This document shows, one piece after another, positions 1 through 5,313 of a DNA stretch of 5,313 nucleotides. A program made the position numbers and the translations under genes. The notes under the pieces were generated by a model. It made no database searches. It saw only the letters and a list, made by a program, of their open reading frames with translations, and was not told the DNA's origin. The stretch is from contig JAEWAG010000185.1 of NCBI GenBank assembly GCA_023391775.1, positions 1 through 5,313 on the forward strand. Reading direction: 5' to 3'. The stretch is from Pseudomonadota bacterium. Lineage in GTDB: Bacteria; Pseudomonadota; Gammaproteobacteria; Xanthomonadales; Xanthomonadaceae. Positions within the stretch are counted from its first letter, which is position 1; each line of letters begins with the position of its first letter.

Positions 1-2161
1 CCTTGCGCGCGGTCTGGCGCACGGGTGCGGCGGTGGCCGCGCGGACCGGCGCCTGCACCGGCGCACTGGCCGCCTTCCAGGCGGAATACCGCCACCGCCT
101 CGACCAGCTGGGCCGCCTGCTCCTCCATCGCCCGGGCCGCAGCGGAAGCTTCCTCCACCAGCGCCGCGTTCTGCTGGGTGGTCTCGTCCATCTGCACCAC
201 GGTCTGGCTGACCTGTTCGATGCCGGCGGTCTGCTCCTGCGAGGCGGCGGAAATCTCGGCCATGATGTCGGTCACCCGCTGCACGCTGCTGACGATCTCG
301 CCCATGGTGGTGCCGGCCCTGCGCACCAGCACCGAGCCGTCGGCGACCTTGCCCACCGAGTCGTCGATCAGCTGCTTGATCTCCTTGGCCGCGCCGGCCG
401 AGCGCTGCGCGAGGGTGCGCACCTCGGAGGCGACCACGGCGAAGCCGCGGCCCTGCTCGCCGGCGCGCGCAGCTTCCACGGCGGCGTTGAGTGCCAGGAT
501 GTTGGTCTGGAAGGCGATGCCGTCGATCACCGAGATGATGTCTGCGATCCGCCGCGAAGACTCCTGGATCGCGTCCATCGTCTGGACCACCTGGCCGACC
601 ACCTCGCCGCCTTCGGAAGCCACCGATGCGGCGCCGATCGCCAGCTGGTTGGCCTGGCGCGCATGCTCGGCGTTCTGGCGCACGGTGGAGGTCAGTTCCT
701 CCATCGAGGCGGCGGTCTCCTCGAGGTTGGCGGCCTGCTGCTCGGTGCGACGGGCCAGGTCGGCGTTGCCCTCGGAGATCTCGGCGGCGGCGCTGTTGAT
801 GCTGCCGGACGCCTGCTGGATACGGCCGACGATGCCGGTCAGGTTGAGCACGGTGGCGTTGGCCGCATCGCGCATCTCCGCTTACACGCCTTCGTAGTGG
901 CCGTCCATGCGCGTGGTCAGGTCGCCGGCGGCGACATCGCGCAGCACCACCGACAACGACTGCAGGCTGGCGTCGGCCGTGCCCATCAGCTGGTTGAGGT
1001 TGGCCACCATTTCGCGGAAGCCGTACTCGAAGCCGCTCTCGTCGCCGCGCTGGCTGAAATCGCCACGCACCGCCGCCTGGCTGAGCTTGCCGATCTGGTC
1101 GCTGAAGGCCAGCAGGTTGGCCTTGACGCTGTCCATCGCCTGCATGAGCACCGCCTTTTCGCCGGGCAGGCGCGGGAAGTCCTCGCGCAGGTCGCCGCGT
1201 GCGTAGTCGGCGGCCATGCGCCCGGCCAGCAGCGCCGCGTTGATGTGCTCGGACAGCTGTGCGTTGATCTGCCCGCCCAGCTTGCGGTACTCGCCTTCCA
1301 TCGCGGCGGTGTCCAGGCGCACGGAGATGTTGCCCAGCCCGTGCTGGCGGCCCATGTCGTCCATGCCATGGACCAGCGCCTGCAGCGAGTCGCGGGTGGC
1401 CTGTACTGCACGCAGCACTTGGCCGACCTCGTCGGCGCCGCCGACCAGGCGCTCGCCCTCGATCCGGCCGGCGGCCAGGTCGCGCGCGGCACCGGCGGCA
1501 CGCGCCAGCGGCTCGGTCAGGCTGCGGGTGAAGACCACGCCCAGGAACACGCCGGCGATGATGGCCAGGCCCAGCACCACGACCAGCGCGATGCGGGCGC
1601 GGTCCGCGGCGGCCTGGGCGTCCACGCGCGCGGCCTCCATCACGGCAGCCTCGCGCTCGAGGTTGGCGGTCACCGCGTCATGCCAGGCGTCCATGGCCGG
1701 CAACGCCACGTCGTTGAGGTAGGCCAGGGCCTCCTCGTGCTGTCCCGCCAGGGCCAGGTTCACCACCTCGTTGTTCAGCGGCACGCATCGCGTGCCGCGC
1801 CGATGGCCGCGACAAGACGCTGGCCGTCCTCGCGCGCCGGCATCGCGGCGAGCTGGTCGTACGTGGCCACGAAGTGCTCGCGGGTGGCGCGCAGGGCCTC
1901 GAGCGCCGCCTGCTGCTGCGCCTCGTCGCGCGCCAGCAGGACCTGCTGCAGCTCGATGTAGATCTCGTTGGCCACGGCGTCGAGCACCCCGGACAGGCGG
2001 GTCTTGGTGGCGCGCTCGACGGCGATGCCGTCCAGGTGGCCTTCCAGTCGGGACAGGGACACCGCGGATACCACGGCGATGGCGGCCATCAGCAACAACA
2101 ACAGGCCGAAGCCGGCGAACATGCGCTTGCCGACCGTGAATCGTTGCAGGAATTCGTTCAT
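1..2161 (-). pseudogene. Methyl-accepting chemotaxis protein, interrupted (frameshift, in-frame stop, probable second frameshift); 3' end off window
   Basis: This is a transmembrane chemoreceptor that would signal to CheA/CheW at the inner membrane. The start is the ATG at 2161 (MNEFLQRFTVGKRMF). Residues about 14-36 form the first membrane segment, followed by a helical periplasmic part like the four-helix-bundle sensor family. Near 1785 the frame breaks: the first frame runs to a TGA at 1775-1777, while the homologous-looking reading (VPLNNEVVNLALAG) continues from 1784 in another frame, as if one base were missing. The second segment carries membrane helix two (about 1592-1530), a HAMP domain with LTEPL, and further HAMP-like linker repeats. 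It stops at a TAA at 882-884. The same frame then continues through the whole signalling domain, including the highly conserved tip ([20 protein letters not shown]) near 510-440. Near 71-75 one extra G seems to shift the Ala/Pro/Val-rich tail. The receptor family is certain. Whether the lesions are biological or assembly errors cannot be decided here. Confidence 0.87.
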
Positions 2162-2185
2162 GGCTCTCGGGGGAGAAGGGCCGGC

Positions 2186-2227
2186 TGTCCGTACGGACAC
2201 GCCGTGGCCAGGCCACGACACCGGTGT
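2186..2227. repeat. Cluster of three perfect dyads in the chemoreceptor leader
   Basis: Three perfect inverted repeats lie almost end to end: TGTCCGTACGGACA (2186-2199), CGTGGCC-A-GGCCACG (2203-2217) and ACACCGGTGT (2218-2227). They fall between the predicted FliA start site and the chemoreceptor ATG, 25-66 bases upstream of the ATG, so they would be transcribed into the leader RNA. They could be operator sites, RNA structures affecting translation, or a decayed repeat element. The symmetry is read directly from the sequence. No function is assigned. Confidence 0.55.
2187..2203. repeat. Repeated dyad motif, copy 1
   Basis: The motif GTCCGTACGGACACGCC matches the copy at 2496-2513 except for one extra central G there. 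Both copies have the dyad GTCCG/CGGAC followed by ACACGCC, in the same orientation and 309 bases apart. It may be a dispersed small repeat or a shared operator. The dyad lies in the leader of the chemoreceptor. Confidence 0.5.
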
Positions 2228-2303
2228 GCGAGGGGGAAAAGTGGATTGCCAGCGGCAGCGCACCCGCGCGGGGGCGAAGGCGCGATGCGGGCATGGCACC
2301 GGG

Positions 2304-2330
2304 TTATCGGCGGCACGCCGGAGCGGTTGA
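2304..2330 (-). promoter_or_regulatory. Sigma-28 (FliA) promoter for the chemoreceptor
   Basis: On the minus strand a TCAA (2330-2327) is followed by exactly 15 bases and then GCCGATAA (2311-2304). The known FliA consensus is TAAA-N15-GCCGATAA in Escherichia coli, and TCAAG with GCCGATA in pseudomonads. The -10 element here is a perfect match and the spacing is exact. Transcription would begin near 2297, giving a leader of about 135 bases before the chemoreceptor ATG at 2161. FliA promoters usually drive late flagellar and chemotaxis genes, so the promoter agrees with the gene it precedes. Confidence 0.8.
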
Positions 2331-2495
2331 GCGCCAGACCCGCGTCTACGCCTAATGGTTAAGGCGCCGCGCTAACGTACGCCGCATTCCTTGCGCGGCA
2401 TCGCGGTTGTGATGTGAGCTGTGCCGCGGCAGGACTGTTGCCGGCCAGGTGATGGCGACCCGGCCGCACGCCCGCAGGCGACTCCGCCGGCATGC

Positions 2496-2513
2496 GTCCG
2501 TAGCGGACACGCC
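2496..2513. repeat. Repeated dyad motif, copy 2
   Basis: The motif GTCCGTAGCGGACACGCC is the second copy of the dyad at 2187-2203 with one inserted G at the centre, giving a 5-bp stem around TAG. It lies just upstream of the small four-cysteine gene and overlaps the possible -35 element of that gene. Confidence 0.5.
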
Positions 2514-2533
2514 TTGCGCCGGCAGGCGACAAT
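2504..2533 (+). promoter_or_regulatory. Possible sigma-70-type promoter for the four-cysteine protein gene
   Basis: CGGACA (2504-2509) and GACAAT (2528-2533) are separated by 18 bases. Each matches four of six positions of the TTGACA/TATAAT consensus. The start site would be near 2540, leaving a short leader of about 25 bases before the ATG at 2566. The match is weak and such pairs arise by chance, so this is only a candidate. Confidence 0.25.
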
Positions 2534-2565
2534 GCGCGCTGCACTGCGCCCGTTCCCTGTTCCCG

Positions 2566-2751
2566 ATGTCCACGCCCCACGACCACACGCCCGCCGACGA
2601 CCCGCGCCCGCAACCGCCCGAGCCACCGCTGCCGGCGGAGTGCTGCGAGAGCGGCTGCCCGATCTGCGTGTATGACCTCCACGCGGAGGCGATGGACGAG
2701 TACCGCCAGGCACTGGCCGCCTGGCAGGCACGCCACCCCGGCGAGGCCTGA
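2566..2751 (+). CDS. Small oxidoreductase-like (OXLD1-type) four-cysteine protein
   Basis: This 61-residue protein has a Pro/Asp-rich start, then a PPEPPLP stretch and a cysteine motif C26-C27-x3-C31-x2-C34 followed by V-Y-D. It ends in a short amphipathic helix (AEAMDEYRQALAAWQARH). The pattern PPxPP...CCxxGCxxCVxD with a following DEY helix is the hallmark of the oxidoreductase-like domain family (Pfam Oxidored-like; human mitochondrial OXLD1). The biochemical role of that family is not established, though four close cysteines suggest metal or iron-sulfur binding or redox chemistry. There is no signal peptide or membrane segment. No clear Shine-Dalgarno sequence precedes the ATG. I chose this start because upstream in-frame codons give an Arg/His-rich stretch that looks non-coding. 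The gene converges on the thioesterase gene, with only four bases between the stop codons and no terminator there. Confidence 0.8.
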   Translation: MSTPHDHTPADDPRPQPPEPPLPAECCESGCPICVYDLHAEAMDEYRQALAAWQARHPGEA

Positions 2752-2755
2752 GCCC

Positions 2756-3163
2756 TCAGCCGGCGTCCGGCAGCTGCGGCACCCGGGTCGGACGGCCCAG
2801 CGGATCCAGCGCGATCATCACGAACTGTCCGCGCGTGCACAGCTTGCGTTCGCCGGTCAGCAGGTTCTCGGTGACGACCTCGACCTCCACGTTCATAGAG
2901 CTGCGCCCGACCTTCACCAGGCGCGCGATGACCTCGACCAGGTCGCCCTTGTGGATCGGCTGGTTGAAGTCCACCTGCTCGGAACGGGCCGTCACCACCG
3001 TGGTGCGCGCGTAGCGCGAGGCGGCGATGAAGGAGGCCATGTCCATCCACGCCAGCGCCTGGCCGCCGAACAGCGTGCCGAGGTGGTTGGTGTGGTCGGG
3101 GAAGACCATGTTCAGCAGGCGCGCCTCGGTCGGGCGCGCTTCGGCTTCGGCGAGTTCGGACAT
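2756..3163 (-). CDS. Acyl-CoA thioesterase, YciA/BACH-type hotdog fold
   Basis: This 135-residue cytosolic enzyme would hydrolyse acyl-CoA thioesters to free acid and CoA. The hotdog signature is clear: N26-H-L-G29-T-L-F32-G-G34 leads into the central helix with D41 in AWMD, matching GDIFGGWLMSQMD of E. coli YciA, where the equivalent Asp is catalytic. Later strands include VDFNQPIHKGDLVEV (64-78) and a C-terminal FVMIALDPLGRP (114-125), also typical of YciA. The length fits a single-domain member; family members usually assemble into hexamers. The ATG at 3163 is preceded by GAGGT with 7 bases spacing, which decides this start over an upstream ATG that would overlap the thioredoxin stop. It begins 31 bases after the thioredoxin-like gene, so it is probably co-transcribed. 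Substrate chain length cannot be read from the sequence. Confidence 0.9.
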   Translation of the reverse strand: MSELAEAEARPTEARLLNMVFPDHTNHLGTLFGGQALAWMDMASFIAASRYARTTVVTARSEQVDFNQPIHKGDLVEVIARLVKVGRSSMNVEVEVVTENLLTGERKLCTRGQFVMIALDPLGRPTRVPQLPDAG

Positions 3164-3194
3164 CAGCGGGACCTCGGCGGGGGAATGGTCCCGA

Positions 3195-3542
3195 TCATCC
3201 CCCATCCGCCGGCGCGCGGAAATGCAGGGCCGCCGCCGCCGCGATCTGGGCCGGTGACTGGAACCCCGCCAGGCGCTCGCGTTCGCTGCCATCGCGGTAC
3301 AGCACCAGGGTGGGCGTCTGGCGCAGTCCCATGGCACGGAAGAAGGCCTCACCGAGGTCTTCCAGCCTGGCTTTGAGCAGCACCGTGCCGCGCGCGGCGG
3401 GGGTACCGCCGAAGCGCTCCAGCGCCATGCCCAGCATGGTGCAGCCGGGGCAGTTGTCCTTGTGGAAGTCCACCAGCACCCGCGGATGGGCGGCGACGAT
3501 GGCCGCGATGTCGTCAGGGCTGGATGCGTGCAGGGTGTGCAT
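3195..3542 (-). CDS. Small thioredoxin-family protein with CPGC active site
   Basis: This is a 115-residue thioredoxin-fold protein. The strand VLVDFHKDN leads to the redox motif C31-P-G-C34, and TP (T76-P77, in GLRQTPTLVLYRDG) gives the cis-proline opposite it. Classic thioredoxin has WCGPC at the active site; here Asn precedes CPGC, closer to glutaredoxin or NrdH-like motifs than to TrxA. There is no signal peptide, so it should act in the cytoplasm as a disulfide reductant. The ATG at 3542 lies 29 bases inside the end of the flavodoxin gene in another frame, which suggests translational coupling. The Shine-Dalgarno match is poor (GGGAA, about 8 bases upstream). The position two genes after nrdB suggests, but does not prove, that it reduces ribonucleotide reductase. 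A general thiol-repair role is also possible. Confidence 0.85.
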   Translation of the reverse strand: MHTLHASSPDDIAAIVAAHPRVLVDFHKDNCPGCTMLGMALERFGGTPAARGTVLLKARLEDLGEAFFRAMGLRQTPTLVLYRDGSERERLAGFQSPAQIAAAAALHFRAPADGG

Positions 3543-4020
3543 TGGGCAGGTTCCCGGGTCGGGGTGGGTGGAGCGGCGCGGCGCCGGCCAGGTCGAGGAC
3601 CCGTCGGGTCCAGTCGCGTACCGCGAGCGCATCGCCATGGCCATGGGGCATCTGTTCGATCTCCAGCCGCGGGAAGGCGCTGCCGAAGAACGCAGCCATG
3701 CGCCGTACCGCGCCGCAGTAGTAGTCCTCGCCCCACTGGGTTTCGCCGGTGCCGAACACCGCCACGTTGGCGGGCTTGCCCACGGTCTGGACCAGCGCGG
3801 CGATCAGCGCCTTCATCTCCGCCGGGGTGCGCCCGGCGTTGTCGGTCCAGCTGCCCAGCAGGTAGAGGTCGTGACACGGATCACCCGCGTCGGCCAGCGC
3901 ATGCAGGCCGGCTTCGATCCAGCTGACCGCATGGCCACGGGCCTCGCAATGCCCGCGCACCTGGCGGGCGAGTTCGCGGGTGTTGCCGCTCAGCGACGAG
4001 AAGGCGATCAGGACGCGCAT
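3514..4020 (-). CDS. Short flavodoxin-like FMN electron carrier
   Basis: This 168-residue protein has a flavodoxin fold. The N-terminal strand MRVLIAF runs into the phosphate-binding loop S8-S-L-S-G-N-T14, which contacts the FMN phosphate. Later come the loop G56-SWTDNAG-63 after the strand DLYLLG, and the loop FGTGETQWGEDYYCGAV (89-105), both in the places where flavodoxins hold the flavin ring. The core matches short-chain flavodoxins. A Pro-rich tail from about residue 149 is unlike the family and lies in the stretch overlapping the thioredoxin-like start. The start at 4020 is chosen because the fold begins there; the longer in-frame start at 4161 would overlap nrdB and adds a Cys/Pro-rich leader. 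No good Shine-Dalgarno sequence is visible. It sits 112 bases after nrdB, so it may supply electrons to the NrdB cofactor (inference). It lacks the overall look of a true NrdI. Confidence 0.85.
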   Translation of the reverse strand: MRVLIAFSSLSGNTRELARQVRGHCEARGHAVSWIEAGLHALADAGDPCHDLYLLGSWTDNAGRTPAEMKALIAALVQTVGKPANVAVFGTGETQWGEDYYCGAVRRMAAFFGSAFPRLEIEQMPHGHGDALAVRDWTRRVLDLAGAAPLHPPRPGNLPNAHPARIQP

Positions 4021-4056
4021 GCGGGGCCGTGGGGGTGGCTGGTGATCCTGGGAAGG

Positions 4057-4077
4057 CGGCGCGGATTGACCGCGCCG
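4057..4077 (-). terminator. GC hairpin between nrdB and the flavodoxin gene
   Basis: A perfect 8-bp stem (CGGCGCGG, 4057-4064, and CCGCGCCG, 4070-4077) encloses a five-base loop. It lies in the 112-base gap after nrdB. Read on the minus strand it is followed by CCTTCCC rather than a T run, so it is not a standard intrinsic terminator. It may reduce read-through or shield the 3' end of the nrdB transcript. Confidence 0.4.
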
Positions 4078-4132
4078 GTCGTGGATGGGACCGATCCCGC
4101 CATCGCATCCGCCACACGGGCACCCTTGCGCA

Positions 4133-5203
4133 TCAGAGGTCGTCGAAGCCGTTGTCGACATTGGTCTTCTTGTACGAGGCGTTGCGCATCTCGAAGAAGT
4201 CGGTCTTGGTCTCGGTGAAGTTGTCCGCGTAGGCGCGGATCCACGGCATCACGTTGTCGGTGGTTTCCGGGTACAGCGACTCGATGCCGAGCATGCCGGC
4301 CATCTTGTTGGCGCGGTACTTCACGTAGCGGACCATCGCGTCCACGTCGATGCCGTCGATCCCGTCCAGCACCTCGCCGGTCCACTGCATCTCCAGCTCC
4401 ACCGCGTGGGCGAAGGCCTGGTGGACGTAGGCGGTCAGTTCCTCGCCCTGCAGCCGCGGGTTCTCGCCGACGATGGCGCGGATCACCTCGCTGATGAACT
4501 TGGTGTGGGCCAGCTCGTCGCGGTTGATGAAGCTGATGATCTTGCCGGTGCCGGCCATGCGGTTCTGGCGCACCAGGTTGTAGAAGAAGGCAAAGCCCGA
4601 GTAGAAGTTGATGCCCTCCAGGATCGAGGACTGGATCAGGGCGCGCACGAGGGTCTCGGCGGTCTTCTCGCGCATGAAGTCCTCGTAGGAGGCCATGATC
4701 GGCGCGTTGCGGCGCAGGATGGTCGGATGCGTGCGCGCGATCTCGAACACGCGGTTCTGGTTGGCCAGGTCGGTGATCGAGGCCAGCACGTAGCTGTAGC
4801 TCTCGTTGTGGATCACTTCCTGCTGGCCGATGATCGCCGCGTTGGCGTGCGCGGCCGGGTCGGTGATGTACTCGGCCACGTTGTAGATGAAGCGGGTCTG
4901 CGGCGAATCCAGGGTCGCCAGCAGGCCAATGATCGAGTCGTAGGCATTCTTCTCGCGCGCGGAGAGCTCGCCGTACTGGCGTGCGTCACCCTTCATGTCG
5001 ACCTCGTCCGGGATCCAGAAGTTGGTCGAGAGCTCCTTGTAGGCCCGGTAGAACGACGGGTACGGGATGTCGTTCCAGTTGAGGATGCCGGAGGTGGCGC
5101 CGTTGATGATCCCGGTGGAGCGGTTGGGATGGCGCGGCTCGAGGATGCGGATGCGATCCAGGGGCGTGGAGGTGCTCGGCGGTGCCGCTGCGATGTCGTT
5201 CAT
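4133..5203 (-). CDS. nrdB: Ribonucleoside-diphosphate reductase, small (beta) subunit, class I
   Basis: This 356-residue protein carries the di-metal centre and tyrosyl radical that start reduction of ribonucleotides to deoxyribonucleotides. All six expected metal ligands can be assigned: D99 (LLATLD), E129 and H132 (QQEVIHNESY), E196 (SSILEG), and E230 and H233 (INRDELAH). Y136 sits seven residues after E129, the spacing of the radical Tyr122 after Glu115 in E. coli NrdB. The C-terminus (NVDNGFDDL) is an acidic tail of the kind that docks into the large subunit. The protein is slightly shorter than E. coli NrdB (376) and appears intact. The ATG at 5203 is preceded by GGAGGGAG with six bases spacing, a strong ribosome binding site. 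No large-subunit gene is visible; nrdA is expected upstream beyond 5313. A flavodoxin and a small thioredoxin follow in the same direction. Confidence 0.97.
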   Translation of the reverse strand: MNDIAAAPPSTSTPLDRIRILEPRHPNRSTGIINGATSGILNWNDIPYPSFYRAYKELSTNFWIPDEVDMKGDARQYGELSAREKNAYDSIIGLLATLDSPQTRFIYNVAEYITDPAAHANAAIIGQQEVIHNESYSYVLASITDLANQNRVFEIARTHPTILRRNAPIMASYEDFMREKTAETLVRALIQSSILEGINFYSGFAFFYNLVRQNRMAGTGKIISFINRDELAHTKFISEVIRAIVGENPRLQGEELTAYVHQAFAHAVELEMQWTGEVLDGIDGIDVDAMVRYVKYRANKMAGMLGIESLYPETTDNVMPWIRAYADNFTETKTDFFEMRNASYKKTNVDNGFDDL

Positions 5204-5209
5204 TGGGGT

Positions 5210-5217
5210 CTCCCTCC
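5210..5217 (-). promoter_or_regulatory. Strong ribosome binding site of nrdB
   Basis: GGAGGGAG on the minus strand ends six bases before the ATG at 5203. It is the strongest Shine-Dalgarno match in the window and fixes the nrdB start. Confidence 0.8.
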
Positions 5218-5252
5218 GGTCACTTTCCGTGCCGGGGTCTTTCTGGAGGAAA

Positions 5253-5273
5253 GCCCCCCTGGGTCAGGGGGGC
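5253..5273 (-). terminator. GC hairpin upstream of nrdB, possible terminator or attenuator
   Basis: A perfect 8-bp stem (GCCCCCCT, 5253-5260, with AGGGGGGC, 5266-5273) has a five-base loop. On the minus strand it is followed by TTTCC, a short T run, so it could end transcription from a gene beyond the right edge (perhaps nrdA) or partly attenuate read-through into nrdB. The T run is weak for a full intrinsic terminator. Confidence 0.5.
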
Positions 5274-5313
5274 GCGCCCAAGGCGCGGGGGGGTGGGGTG
5301 AGTTAGCCGGGGG
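5273..5313. repeat. Second hairpin and G-rich xanthomonad-like intergenic repeat
   Basis: A 6-bp stem (CGCGCC, 5273-5278, and GGCGCG, 5282-5287, loop CAA) abuts the first hairpin. It is followed by a G-rich stretch containing GGGGTGGGGTGAG. Intergenic regions of Xanthomonas, Stenotrophomonas and Lysobacter often carry elements with an inverted C-rich/G-rich stem and a GGTTGGGGTGAGGG tail. This looks like a degenerate copy cut by the window edge. The assignment is from memory of such elements, not from a search. Confidence 0.4.

Noticed and set aside
875..881. Translation restart at the ATG at 875 making a soluble receptor signalling domain
   Set aside because: The nearest purine-rich stretch, GGAG, abuts the ATG and is too close to act as a ribosome binding site. 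It is kept only as a side possibility under the promoter finding.
3..1961. A 652-codon open frame on the plus strand opposite the chemoreceptor
   Set aside because: It is rich in Ala, Gly, Leu, His and Arg with no recognisable domain, as expected for the antisense of a GC-rich gene. The minus strand carries unmistakable chemoreceptor sequence throughout.
2358..2375. GTTA...TAAC inverted repeat as a regulator site
   Set aside because: It has only four paired bases at each end with mismatches inside, too weak to support a site.
2474..2530. Direct repeat GCAGGCGAC at 2474-2482 and 2522-2530, as a hint of a CRISPR array or iterons
   Set aside because: There are only two 9-base copies, 48 bases apart, with no third unit; this is plausible by chance at this G+C.
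2352..3050. A 232-codon minus-strand frame across the intergenic region and the thioesterase
   Set aside because: It overlaps the thioesterase and the four-cysteine gene in wrong frames, its composition is Arg/Ala-rich and low-complexity, and it has no ribosome binding site.
4021..4161. A longer flavodoxin starting at 4161
   Set aside because: It would overlap the end of nrdB and add a Cys/Pro-rich leader before the normal flavodoxin first strand; the fold starts at the ATG at 4020.
3310..4218. A 302-codon plus-strand frame opposite the thioredoxin and flavodoxin genes
   Set aside because: It is a shadow of two well-supported minus-strand genes and shows no protein family features.

Overview
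The window is about two-thirds G+C by eye, with strong third-position G/C bias. It most resembles a gammaproteobacterium of the Xanthomonadaceae/Lysobacteraceae (Xanthomonas, Lysobacter or Luteimonas type). That assignment rests on the character of the proteins, the gene neighbourhood and a G-rich intergenic element familiar from xanthomonads. No database was searched.

Layout. Positions 1-2161 (minus strand) hold a methyl-accepting chemotaxis protein. It is complete in domain content but interrupted by a frameshift near 1785, an in-frame TAA at 882-884 and probably a second frameshift near 71-75. Its 3' end lies off the left edge. Positions 2162-2565 are a 404-base divergent intergenic region. 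It carries a near-consensus sigma-28 (FliA) promoter for the chemoreceptor, a cluster of perfect dyads in the chemoreceptor leader, and a motif repeated on both sides of the region. At 2566-2751 (plus strand) is a 61-residue four-cysteine protein of the oxidoreductase-like (OXLD1-type) family, convergent with the next gene. From 5203 down to 2756 (minus strand) run four genes in one direction: nrdB (class I ribonucleotide reductase small subunit), a short flavodoxin, a small thioredoxin-fold protein with a CPGC active site, and a YciA-like acyl-CoA thioesterase. Positions 5204-5313 hold the nrdB ribosome binding site, two adjacent GC hairpins and a G-rich repeat-like tail.

How the genes may work together. 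NrdB holds the di-metal centre and tyrosyl radical of ribonucleotide reductase. The enzyme needs a partner large subunit (NrdA, not in the window, perhaps just beyond the right edge), a thiol reductant to recharge NrdA, and an electron source to assemble or repair the cofactor. A flavodoxin and a small thioredoxin directly downstream of nrdB would fit those two jobs, much as NrdI and NrdH do in class Ib operons. This is inference from gene order. The thioesterase is co-directional but has no obvious link.

I see no convincing undescribed system. The points most worth a second look are the broken chemoreceptor with an apparently intact flagellar-class promoter, the structured leader with its repeated dyad, and the nrdB-flavodoxin-thioredoxin cluster.
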